DNA of 64,000 nt from Burkholderia sp. D-99 (GCF_011605345.1 NZ_JAAOXM010000007.1:124001-188000); one strand, 5' to 3'; positions 54,811-62,110 are shown, counted from the stretch's first letter. Program-made: numbers and translations. Notes: generated by a model not told the origin, from the sequence alone.

Positions 54811-55596
54811 TGTGCCGAGAATCCTCTCCGTAGGCACCATGTACGGATAGCGATCCGTGCTAAGGAAGATCGACTGTACTTCAAGAGCGTCATCCTCTTT
54901 GAACACTTCGCCGTCCCCGTAGGGCGTAATTTCCCAAGAGAGCTTATCTCGATGACCATCTTTGGTCTTGAACGAAACAACGCGACAACGCTTATCCGCC
55001 GGAGTTTTGACCATGGCAACGTGGTCACCTCTCGGTTTGCGGTGAACTACCTCGCAGAATTGCCCCATATAAGGCCTTCCGCGCAGATGCTCGCACTTTG
55101 AATAGCGCTCGCCACAGATAGAACAGTCCAATCTATTCGCAACAAATCCTGCGCTCAGGAATACCTGTGGCGGGAAAATTTGACCTTCAAGTTGCTCCAA
55201 ATTCTTCAGGCGTCGCGCGCAGTCCGCAAAGCCGCTATGCGCGCGAGTTGCATCCAAGCATCCCATCTGAGCCGCCACAAGGCGATCCCATGCTTCATTC
55301 GGCATGTCCCGCTTTAGCAGAATCCACATCATCAACTCGGACCGTATCGCCCCTATGGCGCACTCGAAACCCAAGAAGAGGTTCGCAGCATTTTCATCGA
55401 CACGGCGAACTGCCTCGTGCTTGGCACGTGTCGCGTTATGCGAGAGCAAATCGAGAGCTAAGCACTGTTCCAGTTGCAGCTTGCTCGACCTCGCGAGACA
55501 TAGAAAAACTTCCGCTTTCTCGATACCAGCGTTGAAGTAATCGACCAACTGCGTGAGGGTCATCCTCACCTGTTGCTCCACGAGTGGCACGCTCAT
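54799..55596 (-). CDS. Hypothetical element cargo protein with a Cys/His zinc-finger-like motif
   Basis: A 265-residue protein with no recognised family. The first 130 residues are helical (LVDYFNAGIEKAEVFLCLARSSKLQLEQCLALDLL), with LGFECAIGAIRSELMMWILLKRDMPNEAWDRLVAAQ. Near residues 155-185 is C-x2-C then C-x-H and another C (CSICGERYSKCEHLRGRPYMGQFC), likely a zinc site. The start overlaps the stop of the upstream 162-residue gene by one base (TAATG), so they form a coupled pair. Base composition is lower in GC than the core genome. Position beside int is a usual place for cargo such as defence genes. Confidence 0.7.
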   Translation of the reverse strand: MSVPLVEQQVRMTLTQLVDYFNAGIEKAEVFLCLARSSKLQLEQCLALDLLSHNATRAKHEAVRRVDENAANLFLGFECAIGAIRSELMMWILLKRDMPNEAWDRLVAAQMGCLDATRAHSGFADCARRLKNLEQLEGQIFPPQVFLSAGFVANRLDCSICGERYSKCEHLRGRPYMGQFCEVVHRKPRGDHVAMVKTPADKRCRVVSFKTKDGHRDKLSWEITPYGDGEVFKEDDALEVQSIFLSTDRYPYMVPTERILGTLAG

Positions 55597-56084
55597 TACT
55601 GCCCTCCCAACTCCTTTACGATTTCGGCGACCTTAGACAAGCCGTCGGGCGGGCCACTGTAGCGGACCGATTTGCACGAACCGTCTGCGTGCTGTACGAC
55701 CACATCAAGCGAAGCCTTGCCCTCATTGGTACCTTTGAACAGGTCATAGAGGTAGTTCGTGATGACTCCCAGAGCTACGGATAGGACGTTGGGATCCTGC
55801 GAGAGCAGGCCGGCCGATACAAACAGGGTTGGGCCGAACCACTCAAAACTGTACTGTTGTAAATACGGCGGCTGATCGTCCTCGTCAAAAATCTCGGCAT
55901 AGGCAATGTTGTTCGCCTTCAGCAGCGTCCGCACTGTGTCAGATTCCACTTGCTGCCGAAGGTCATCAATAGATGTGGCCGTCGCAAGATTTCCCGGCAA
56001 AAGTACAAGTCCACTAGGAAGAGAAACCCCGAAGCTCTTTAGCTTTTCGGAAACAGAAACGTAATCGCGTACTTCCGTGCTCAT
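55596..56084 (-). CDS. Hypothetical element cargo protein, first gene of the pair
   Basis: The ATG at 56084 follows AAAGGGG and gives 162 residues. A possible folded domain starts VSEKLKSFGVSLPSGLVLLPGNLATATSIDDLRQQVESDTVRTLLKANNIAYAEIF. A hydrophobic segment of about 33 residues (GPTLFVSAGLLSQDPNVLSVALGVITNYLYDLF) could be membrane-associated or a buried helix pair. The C-terminus has a short beta hairpin (LDVVVQHADGSCKSVRYSG). No family recognised. Low GC and coupling to the downstream zinc-motif gene suggest one functional unit brought in by the element. Confidence 0.7.
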   Translation of the reverse strand: MSTEVRDYVSVSEKLKSFGVSLPSGLVLLPGNLATATSIDDLRQQVESDTVRTLLKANNIAYAEIFDEDDQPPYLQQYSFEWFGPTLFVSAGLLSQDPNVLSVALGVITNYLYDLFKGTNEGKASLDVVVQHADGSCKSVRYSGPPDGLSKVAEIVKELGGQ

Positions 56085-56385
56085 TTGACGCCCCTTTAGC
56101 ATGTTATTTTCGAGTTGACTGCGAACGAAGACGCATAGTAGCCGTTTCCAAAAGTATCTACGAGTCGCCGAGTGACCGAACTCTGTTGCATCACCAATGT
56201 GCGTTCTCGAAAGCCCGATCAGTCCGGGGCAGCGGAAGGCCGGCGTTCCGTCTCTTGATCTTCCCTGCATGGTTATGCCCCCCCTTGCCGCGCACCTCCC
56301 ACCGATTTTTCAGAAATGACACGGCACTGCCGGCCACCGGTATTTCGGTATGAATATGACCCCCCTTAGGCGCGCCGGGAGTAGG

Positions 56386-56412
56386 AAAAACACGCGGGTG
56401 TGAGCCCCCGCG
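56386..56412 (-). terminator. Intrinsic terminator for the early/primase operon
   Basis: Reading leftward, CGCGGG (56412-56407), an 8-base loop and CCCGCG (56398-56393) are followed by TGTTTTT. It lies 460 bases beyond the primase stop and before the cargo pair, which must therefore have its own promoter. Confidence 0.65.
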
Positions 56413-56614
56413 TCTTTGCCCTAGACGCAGGGTCCCCCGCTTTCCGGCCGCCCCGACACTTGCGGCCGGCGCAACAATGCCCGATCGGGGCGCATCGCGG
56501 ACACCCCCCCTCAAAAACGCGTTACCGACACCCCTCGAATCCCGGAGAGCCACGCCCCGTCTAGCTTCGCGGTCGACGCAGACGCTCGCTGCCTGTCCGC
56601 TCAGTGCAAAACGA

Positions 56615-56721
56615 GTTGGAGAGTTGGAGATAAACGCCCGAATCGGCCGCAAAGCCTTATGGGGTAAGGCTTCGCGTGTCTCCAAACGATTTGGAGAACG
56701 CTGGAGATACTGGAGATAAAC
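56615..56721. repeat. Iteron-like TTGGAGA / CTGGAGATAAAC repeats next to the primase gene
   Basis: Copies of [TC]TGGAGA begin at 56616, 56624, 56691, 56701 and 56710; the second and last extend to GGAGATAAAC. An inverted copy TCTCCAA lies at 56679-56685. P4-like elements replicate from sites bound by their primase-helicase, and such iterons near the gene's 3' end fit a replication origin. Inferred from sequence pattern only. Confidence 0.55.
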
Positions 56722-56874
56722 CGAGCTGGATTGTTACGGTTACGGCAAGATTCGCGGCAACCGTCGGCCCGGTTCCGTCTGGAGCAGATCGCTCAAAGTA
56801 ACTTTGACGCACGGGCGAAAAATGCCGCGCAAAGGAATGCCCGCCACCGCCCTACCGGACGGCGACGGTGCATT

Positions 56875-59751
56875 TCACAGCTCAAGCGTGAAGATGGACG
56901 GCAGCACGCGGTAGACCATGGCCGGGCCATGTCCCGGAATGTGCTCACGTCGGTACGGATAGCCGTCGGTGCGGGGCCTCAGCACGCCACGCTTTATCAG
57001 GGCGTTCGCGACCATCTTGTGATCGAAGCCGGCGCACACGTCCTTACGGAACACGGTCGACTCGATCAGATATTCCGTCTCGACGCACTCCGCATCTTCG
57101 GCGCTCATCTTGTCGCCGAACTCCGCGTAATAGGCTTGATTCGACTCAATCGCGATGCTGCTCTTGTCCTGTTTCACGAGTCGTTTCCAGCCCGCACGGT
57201 GCGGCGCGTTCGGCCGATGGTCGTCCTGCGCCCGGTTCATCCACACGAAACGGTTGTCGCCGTGTGCGACGAGGAAGTGCAGCACCTGCCGGACGGCTTC
57301 CGCCTCGTCCGAGTTGCCGGTGCCGCCGCGTAGTTCGAGCCAGCCTTCGAAGCAACGACGCGCGGCCTCGACCGCTTCGCCCTGCGGCCAGCCGGTCAGC
57401 CCGTGGGCCGTCGCCAGCTCGCCGGCTACCGCAACAAGGCAGAACCGCTTAGCAACGCGTGCAACCTGCGAATGCGAACCGTCCGGCACCCATTGCCCGA
57501 CCAGCTCGTCGACGCGCATGCGCAGATGCTCGGCCAGCTCGCCGGCCTGCGACGAGGCCCACTCGATGAACGCGGGGCCGGCCGTGCCGTAGTGCATGCC
57601 TGCGTGCCGCTCTAGATGCTCGATCAGCGCGGCCGGCGTCGGGAAGCCGTGCAGCTTCTCCACGACGCCCATTTCGCCGACCTCGGCCGGGATCGCGGGC
57701 AAGCGCACCTCGATCCCGCCTTTCATCGGCTTGTTGCCCTCGGCCATCAGCGCGGACACGCTCTTTTCGCCGTTCGACAGGAACAGCAGCCGCCACGTGA
57801 GAACCGGCTTTGCCGAGCCGCTACGCGACGCACGGGCCTTGCCCGACTCGTTCGCAAGCATGTAGATCACATCGCCGACCAAGCGCGGCTCGACCTGTCC
57901 GATTTCGTCGAGAATCAGCAGCGCATCGCTATGCTGAGTGGCGACCGCTTCGAGGGCGTTGTCGGTTGCCTTCCAGCTCCGCACGTAGTCCGGCGAGCCG
58001 AACACGGACGCGGCGATGACGCCGCCGGTCGACTTGCCCTTGGACGTCGTGCCGAGCAAGTGAAAACCGCCCGACTGAAGCCCGGAGAAGTGCAGCAGCG
58101 GACCAGCGAAGGCGGTAGCGACGCAGAACAGCAGCCGGCTATTGCCAACGCAGTAGGCCGCGACCTCCCGTCGCCAGCCCTCCAGCGTGCCGCGCTCCTT
58201 GAACTGGCTCTGGATGGGCGTGTCGGCCTGATAGATCAACGCCTCTTTGCCGGTGCCGATGACGCGATCGGGCAGCACGAACGCGCCGTGATGCCAGCCG
58301 ACACGCGGCACGCAGCGCACACGCTCGTCCGGCTGCGCCATCTGCACATAGTTCGCGATCTGCGTGCGGGCGATCTGCGTCACGCCGAGCTTCACGCCCA
58401 TATCGAGCAGCATGCGGCGCAGCTCCGTGCCGTCGCCGGCAAAGAGGCCGGCCGGCACCGCCCATCGTTTCAGGATGCCGTCGCGGTCCGTGAATTCGAG
58501 CAGGTAGCCCCACTCGCTGTTCATCTCGTTTCGCGTCTCCGCGATCACGTCGATACGCGTGCTGACCCAATGCGGCGGGAGCGGGTCGCCCTGATTGTTG
58601 AAGCCGTGAAACCACACGCCCTTGTCGTCGACGACGAACCGCGACTTGCCGTCCTGCGCGCGGGCCGTTTTGGGGCGCTTGGCGGGCTTCGCGGCGGCTG
58701 GAGCGGCCTTGCCCTTGCTGGCGTCAGCCGAGCCGGCCGGCGCGAGCGCAGCGCGCACGGCGGCGGCCACCGCATCCGGGCCAAGGTGCGCAGCCAGGTC
58801 GTTGAAGTCGGTGCCGGCCGCTGGGCGGTTCGAGCCGAAGTCGGGCACGGCGACGATGCCGGCGACAGCGTCGGCCGCCGCGCGGGCCTTCGTCACGCCC
58901 GGATTGCCCTTCGTCGTGTGGTCGTCGTCGGCGCACACGACAATGCGGGCGTCCGGATACTGGCCGCGCAGCGCCGTCGCGACCGCATGCAGGTTGCCGG
59001 CGTCGAACGCGACGGCGGCCGGATAGCCCGTCGCGGCCGCGAGCGTCGCGCACGTCGCGTAACCCTCGCCAAGCAGCAGCGTGGACGGCGTGGAAGATAG
59101 CGGGCCGCCGATCAACGAGAAGCAGCCCGCCTTGCGGCCGTTCGGCAGATAGCGTTTCTGGCCGTCCGTGAGGACGAACTCCAGCGTCCACAGCTTGCCT
59201 TCCGCGTCACGGGCGGGGATGACGAGGGCGCCGTCGCATGCGGCCGTGCCGATGCACAAGCCGCCGCGATAGACGCGCAGCGCGTCGACCGGGATGCGCT
59301 TGCGAACGAGATACGGGTGATCGGCCGACGCAGGCTCGGCCGCCGACCAGATCGACTCAGCGAGCGCCGACGCGGTTTGCTGTTTCTCGGTCAGCTCCGC
59401 CAGCTCGGCCGCTTCACGGGCCGTGCGCTCGGCTTTCTGTCGCTCGCGCTCCGCTGGATCGACCGGCTTCGCTCGATGCGCACGCGGATCGAAGCCGCCA
59501 CGCTTGGCGAGGTGAAACAGCGTGTTGATGGTGATCTTGCCGCCCTTGAACGACTTCCACACATCGCGCGCGTCCTTGCCGTTGTAGTTCTGCGCGCCTT
59601 GGCTCCATTCGTTCCAGAGGGCGAAGCCCTCCTCGCCAAACTCGGCCTTGAGCGCCATCCCCACCTGACTCCACGTGTCGCGGTCGTCAGGCGGGAGATA
59701 GCCGAGCGCGACTCTCGCCCGCTCGAATTCGGACATGGGTGCGTTACTCAT
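56875..59751 (-). CDS. P4-type primase-helicase (PriCT_2, toprim and DUF927 domains)
   Basis: A 958-residue replication protein. An N-terminal PriCT_2-like domain (residues about 8-70, SEFERARVALGYLPPDDRDTWSQVGMALKAEFGEEGFALWNEWSQ) precedes a toprim-type primase core (GEGYAT at 228-233, CADDD at 273-277). A linker follows, then a DUF927 helicase domain (about 385-700) with Walker A GTTSKGKST (567-575) and Walker B LLILDEIGQ (Asp615-Glu616). It should start element DNA replication, like the P4 alpha protein. AGGA precedes the ATG. It ends the leftward early operon that begins with the RNA immunity leader. Confidence 0.9.
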   Translation of the reverse strand: MSNAPMSEFERARVALGYLPPDDRDTWSQVGMALKAEFGEEGFALWNEWSQGAQNYNGKDARDVWKSFKGGKITINTLFHLAKRGGFDPRAHRAKPVDPAERERQKAERTAREAAELAELTEKQQTASALAESIWSAAEPASADHPYLVRKRIPVDALRVYRGGLCIGTAACDGALVIPARDAEGKLWTLEFVLTDGQKRYLPNGRKAGCFSLIGGPLSSTPSTLLLGEGYATCATLAAATGYPAAVAFDAGNLHAVATALRGQYPDARIVVCADDDHTTKGNPGVTKARAAADAVAGIVAVPDFGSNRPAAGTDFNDLAAHLGPDAVAAAVRAALAPAGSADASKGKAAPAAAKPAKRPKTARAQDGKSRFVVDDKGVWFHGFNNQGDPLPPHWVSTRIDVIAETRNEMNSEWGYLLEFTDRDGILKRWAVPAGLFAGDGTELRRMLLDMGVKLGVTQIARTQIANYVQMAQPDERVRCVPRVGWHHGAFVLPDRVIGTGKEALIYQADTPIQSQFKERGTLEGWRREVAAYCVGNSRLLFCVATAFAGPLLHFSGLQSGGFHLLGTTSKGKSTGGVIAASVFGSPDYVRSWKATDNALEAVATQHSDALLILDEIGQVEPRLVGDVIYMLANESGKARASRSGSAKPVLTWRLLFLSNGEKSVSALMAEGNKPMKGGIEVRLPAIPAEVGEMGVVEKLHGFPTPAALIEHLERHAGMHYGTAGPAFIEWASSQAGELAEHLRMRVDELVGQWVPDGSHSQVARVAKRFCLVAVAGELATAHGLTGWPQGEAVEAARRCFEGWLELRGGTGNSDEAEAVRQVLHFLVAHGDNRFVWMNRAQDDHRPNAPHRAGWKRLVKQDKSSIAIESNQAYYAEFGDKMSAEDAECVETEYLIESTVFRKDVCAGFDHKMVANALIKRGVLRPRTDGYPYRREHIPGHGPAMVYRVLPSIFTLEL

Positions 59752-59765
59752 AGGTTCCTACTGGA

Positions 59766-59826
59766 CGCGCGTCGGTCGGCTTGCCGATTAGTAGTCCATA
59801 TCGGGCAAGCAGCTACCCGACGCGCG
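59766..59826. other. Large imperfect stem-loop just before the primase gene
   Basis: The 10-bp arms CGCGCGTCGG (59766-59775) and CCGACGCGCG (59817-59826) are perfect. Inside them GCTTGCCGAT (59779-59788) pairs with ATCGGGCAAGC (59800-59810) with one bulge. It lies in the 113-base gap between the 108-residue gene and the primase start, so the minus-strand transcript could fold here. Confidence 0.6.
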
Positions 59827-59864
59827 AAGAATTGAATGATGCGGCGATGCCTAGCGGCGGAGCG

Positions 59865-60191
59865 TTAGCCGGTCGCGCGAGGCACCGACAGAACCGCCCC
59901 GCCGGCCGTGACGTCGTTGCTGTAGACGTAGCGGCCGAGCCGCGACTCGCCAAGGGCGTCGTTTGCCGCCTCCAGCGCCGCGCCGATCGACGGCAGGGAC
60001 GCGCGGAACAGGCTCAGCACAAGCCAGTAGTCGTCATCGGACATGGCCTTGTCGGCCGCCCAATGCAGGCTGTCCAGCAGCTCCATGGCGTCACTGATCC
60101 GCGTGCCGATACGGTTGCGGTCGGGCCGGTTCACCTCGGCCACGAAGTGCGAAGCGAGCGATTGCACGGCGTTCTTGTTCGTCTTTGCCAT
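59865..60191 (-). CDS. Hypothetical small protein of the early operon
   Basis: A 108-residue, mostly helical protein starting MAKTNKNAVQSLASHFVAEVNRPDRNRIGTRISDAMELLDSLHWAADKAMSDDDYWLVLSLFRASLPSI. No family recognised. GAGGGG precedes the ATG, nine bases after the upstream stop. It is the last small gene before the primase in the leftward operon. Confidence 0.65.
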   Translation of the reverse strand: MAKTNKNAVQSLASHFVAEVNRPDRNRIGTRISDAMELLDSLHWAADKAMSDDDYWLVLSLFRASLPSIGAALEAANDALGESRLGRYVYSNDVTAGGAVLSVPRATG

Positions 60192-60200
60192 GACCGCCCC

Positions 60201-60548
60201 TCAGTGCGTCGTGCGCGGTTCGCGCGTGACGAGCCCGAGGGCCGCGAACAGGTGCTGTTGTACGCGCCCCATCAGGCCGGCCGCGAACGCTTGGCGGCTG
60301 ATCGTCACGCGGTGCGCGTCGACGTCGCCTGCGTCCTGCATGGCGGCTTCAATGCCGCGCGCGAACGCTGCGGCTTGATGTGCCGCGTAGTCGTGCAGCC
60401 GCACGTCGCCTTTCAGGTCGAGCCATGCGTCGGCGCAGATCGCGCCCAGGTCCACGGCGAATTGCAGCTCGATCGGTGCACCCGTATCCAACGGCGGTGC
60501 GTTGTCGAATCCGTCGACAACCGCGGTTCGGATGCGCTGGTCAGTCAT
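60201..60548 (-). CDS. Hypothetical small protein of the early operon
   Basis: A 115-residue protein starting MTDQRIRTAVVDGFDNAPPLDTGAPIELQFAVDLGAICADAWLDLKG and ending in a helical part (FAAGLMGRVQQHLFAALGLVTREPRTTH). No family recognised. The start is set by GGAGGTG and the ATGACTGA overlap with the 70-residue gene upstream. Confidence 0.65.
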   Translation of the reverse strand: MTDQRIRTAVVDGFDNAPPLDTGAPIELQFAVDLGAICADAWLDLKGDVRLHDYAAHQAAAFARGIEAAMQDAGDVDAHRVTISRQAFAAGLMGRVQQHLFAALGLVTREPRTTH

Positions 60549-60753
60549 GGCACACCTCCGGCTGCGCGGTGCGGCGCATTTCGGCGGAGTACCGGCTCGC
60601 AACGCTTTGCCCCATGTCGACGAGCGCGCGCTCGTAAGTGCCCTCCGCAAGATGCGAACGGACAGCATCGAACAGGGCTTCGAGTTGGGCGAACTGGTGC
60701 GCCGCGCACATGGCGATCATCGTGACTTCGTTCGGCAGGCGGTATTTAGACAT
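60541..60753 (-). CDS. Hypothetical small protein of the early operon
   Basis: A 70-residue helical protein, MSKYRLPNEVTMIAMCAAHQFAQLEALFDAVRSHLAEGTYERALVDMGQSVASRYSAEMRRTAQ at its main part. No family recognised. GGAGGTG precedes the ATG and its first eight bases (ATGTCTAA) overlap the stop of the upstream gene, so translation is coupled. Confidence 0.65.
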   Translation of the reverse strand: MSKYRLPNEVTMIAMCAAHQFAQLEALFDAVRSHLAEGTYERALVDMGQSVASRYSAEMRRTAQPEVCHD

Positions 60754-61048
60754 GGCGCACCTCCAGAATCGACGCGAGGAGTTGCCCGACATCGATCGCG
60801 CAATCCAGCTCCGCTTCGCCGCGAATCGGCGTGAGGTTCCAGTCGTGGACGGCTGCGTGCGTGAAATCGCCGGACCGCCGACCGTAGACGCTGCGCCCCG
60901 AGACGGGGCCGCCCAAGATCCGCACGCGCCAATCGTGATCGGGCGTCGGACAAGCCGATGCCACCTCAACCAGCATGCCGATGCGAGCGCGAGCATCGCA
61001 TTTCGTGACGATCGCCAGATCGCCGATCTTGCAGCGCAGCTCAGCCAT
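60746..61048 (-). CDS. Hypothetical small protein of the early operon
   Basis: A 100-residue protein starting MAELRCKIGDLAIVTKCDARARIGMLVEVASACPTPDHDWRVRILGGPVSGRSV, a small beta-rich domain resembling an SH3-like or KOW-type barrel in pattern (inference). No named family is claimed. GGAGGTG precedes the ATG and ATGGCTGA overlaps the upstream stop. Confidence 0.65.
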   Translation of the reverse strand: MAELRCKIGDLAIVTKCDARARIGMLVEVASACPTPDHDWRVRILGGPVSGRSVYGRRSGDFTHAAVHDWNLTPIRGEAELDCAIDVGQLLASILEVRHV

Positions 61049-61217
61049 GACGCACCTCCGCACGAACGAGCGCGGCGATTGCGGCCAATGCCGCACCGGT
61101 TGCATCGAGCGCGTCCTGATACGTGCTGGCGGTTGCCGCATCGCGCAGCGCTGCGCGGACGATGGATTGAATGAGGTGGGATTGCTGCCCGGTACGGGCG
61201 TGCGTGGACTGGCGCAT
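61041..61217 (-). CDS. First early-operon gene, 58 residues, target of the antisense RNA switch
   Basis: A small helical Ala-rich protein, MRQSTHARTGQQSHLIQSIVRAALRDAATASTYQDALDATGAALAAIAALVRAEVRHG in outline. AAGGAGGT lies nine bases before the ATG and is part of seqC, where the antisense RNA can pair. In P4 and P1 the first gene after this switch is kil/eps or icd; here the product has no recognised family. It is coupled to the next gene by an 8-base overlap. Confidence 0.6.
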   Translation of the reverse strand: MRQSTHARTGQQSHLIQSIVRAALRDAATASTYQDALDATGAALAAIAALVRAEVRHG

Positions 61218-61229
61218 TGAATGCGACCT

Positions 61230-61269
61230 CCTTGGACGGGTTGAACCCGCTCCCCACTTCCAAATGGGG
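61230..61269 (-). promoter_or_regulatory. seqC: downstream pairing site of the antisense RNA, covering a ribosome site
   Basis: In the leftward transcript, UUUGGAAG sits in an 8-base loop closed by CCCCA/UGGGG (61269-61252). After a CGGGU/ACCCG hairpin comes CGUCCAAGGAGG (61238-61227), which contains the ribosome site of the 58-residue gene. UUGGAAG and CGUCCAAGG are complementary to CUUCCAA and CCUUGGACG in seqB. Confidence 0.65.
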
Positions 61270-61350
61270 TGGGCGGGCAGACAGCAGGGTTGGAAGACCG
61301 GCGTCCAAGGGAACCGGCAGGCCGAAGCCTCCCCACCGTCGCCCACCCAT
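61264..61350 (-). ncRNA. Candidate P4 CI / P1 C4-type antisense RNA (contains seqB)
   Basis: A leftward RNA of about 87 nt. An outer stem pairs AUGGGUGGGCG (61350-61340) with CGCCCACCCCAU (61275-61264), and a UUCG-capped AGGC/GCCU hairpin lies inside. The apical part holds seqB, CCUUGGACG ... CUUCCAA (61310-61290), which can pair with seqA and seqC. This matches the shape of the C4/CI RNAs of phage P1 and satellite P4. These bind the nascent leader and stop expression of the early operon in lysogens. The 3' arm overlaps the seqC hairpin, so the two folds exclude each other. Confidence 0.65.
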
Positions 61351-61383
61351 TGATCGTAGAGGCGCGCGAAGGCACACGGACGT

Positions 61384-61405
61384 AAAAAAACCGCACTGCG
61401 GCGGT
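61384..61405 (-). terminator. Terminator-like hairpin in the early leader
   Basis: Reading leftward, ACCGC (61405-61401), a 6-base loop and GCGGT (61394-61390) run into TTTTTTT (61390-61384). It lies between seqA and seqB and could be the site of premature termination. Confidence 0.6.
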
Positions 61406-61411
61406 CGTCCG

Positions 61412-61440
61412 CCTTGGAACAATCGGGCTTCCAAACCCGG
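61412..61440 (-). promoter_or_regulatory. seqA: upstream pairing site of the antisense RNA
   Basis: In the leftward transcript, UUUGGAAG is shown in an 8-base loop closed by CGGG/CCCG (61439-61424), followed by UCCAAGG (61418-61412). Both parts are complementary to seqB (CUUCCAA and CCUUGGA). The same loop occurs in seqC but with a different closing stem. Confidence 0.65.
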
Positions 61441-61465
61441 TCGCTTCTGTGTCGGCGACATGCAT

Positions 61466-61494
61466 AGAATACTGCGTGCCGTCGCGACGTGCAA
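61466..61494 (-). promoter_or_regulatory. Leftward sigma70-type promoter of the early operon leader
   Basis: Reading leftward, -35 TTGCAC (61494-61489), a 17-base spacer and -10 TATTCT (61471-61466). Transcription would start near 61459, about 20 bases before seqA. It corresponds to promoter PLE of P4. Confidence 0.65.
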
Positions 61495-61571
61495 ATCCGG
61501 CGCAGAACGGTCCAGAGAAAGCGGGGCCATGCCCGCCGTGCGCTGGCATGGCAAAGTAACTTGGCAAACAC

Positions 61572-61847
61572 TCATGCCGACACCTTCGGATCTAGCATGA
61601 AAATCGCCTCCTTCAGCAGCCGGACGGCATGCTTAGCGCGCGTCGGCATCCGAACCGCGTCGCGCTCGAAGACGCCCGCAGCGGTAACGATCATGCATGC
61701 AGCATCGCGCCGCACACCCTGCTCCGTACACTGGAGCACGTCGCTGAACAGTTCGTGCAGGCGGGAGAGTTCACAATCGTAGAACTCCGCGTCGGCCTGT
61801 TTTTTGGTGTCACGCGCCATCGCTCGCGCGTTCGTTGCGCTCGTCAT
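61572..61847 (-). CDS. Hypothetical protein after alpA
   Basis: A 91-residue protein starting MTSATNARAMARDTKKQADAEFYDCELSRLHELFSDVLQCTEQGVRRDAACMIVTAAGVFERDAVRMPTRAKHAVRLLKE. Mostly helical, no family recognised. The ATG at 61847 overlaps the alpA stop (TGATG) and follows GGAGGG; a GTG three bases upstream is also possible. It is co-translated with alpA. Confidence 0.65.
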   Translation of the reverse strand: MTSATNARAMARDTKKQADAEFYDCELSRLHELFSDVLQCTEQGVRRDAACMIVTAAGVFERDAVRMPTRAKHAVRLLKEAIFMLDPKVSA

Positions 61848-62110
61848 CACACGCCCTCCGTCACTTCATTCACGGCATCGGCAGCGCGATAGTTCAGCGG
61901 ATCAGCGAGATAGCGATGGATTTCGCGGTTGTTCCAAACCGTACACCTCTGAGTCAAGCGGATCGAGCGCGGAAACTTCCCCTCCTGTTCGCGCTTGCGA
62001 ACAGTCTCACGAGACAGGCAAATTGATCGACGCAGATCGCGCCATTTGGAAAGACCATCAAGCGGCAGAGTGGCCGGAGCTTGCGTTGCGAATGCGTTGT
62101 TTGCGGACAT
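61847..62110 (-). CDS. alpA: AlpA-family phage regulatory protein
   Basis: An 87-residue protein with a MerR-like helix-turn-helix (about residues 22-70): LSKWRDLRRSICLSRETVRKREQEGKFPRSIRLTQRCTVWNNREIHRYLADPLNY. AlpA proteins bind DNA and switch on excision or early genes of P4-like elements. It lies just before the early leader and after a region with GAATGTCC repeats that could be its operator. Confidence 0.85.
   Translation of the reverse strand: MSANNAFATQAPATLPLDGLSKWRDLRRSICLSRETVRKREQEGKFPRSIRLTQRCTVWNNREIHRYLADPLNYRAADAVNEVTEGV

Larger units (their letters stand above)
56085..56874. other. 790-base stretch between the cargo pair and the primase gene
   Basis: No protein gene is firmly supported. 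It holds, from left to right: the upstream region of the cargo pair; a leftward terminator (56386-56412); a G/C-rich part; and iteron-like repeats (56615-56721). An open frame on the minus strand (56191-56685) has only a TTG start and crosses the terminator and repeat region, so it is not listed as a gene. Confidence 0.5.

Noticed and set aside
56191..56685. A 164-codon minus-strand frame between the cargo pair and the primase
   Set aside because: It has only a TTG start with no ribosome site, crosses the terminator at 56386-56412 and overlaps the iteron-like repeats. It recalls odd Arg/Pro-rich frames seen near primases in other elements, but cannot be supported here.
61041..61571. A longer version of the first early gene starting far upstream (176 codons)
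   Set aside because: The extra part lies over the promoter, antisense RNA and terminator. The ATG at 61217 has a clear AAGGAGGT.
61850..62030. CRISPR-like or tRNA-like structures in the element
   Set aside because: No regular repeat-spacer pattern and no second cloverleaf were found in the element part of the window.
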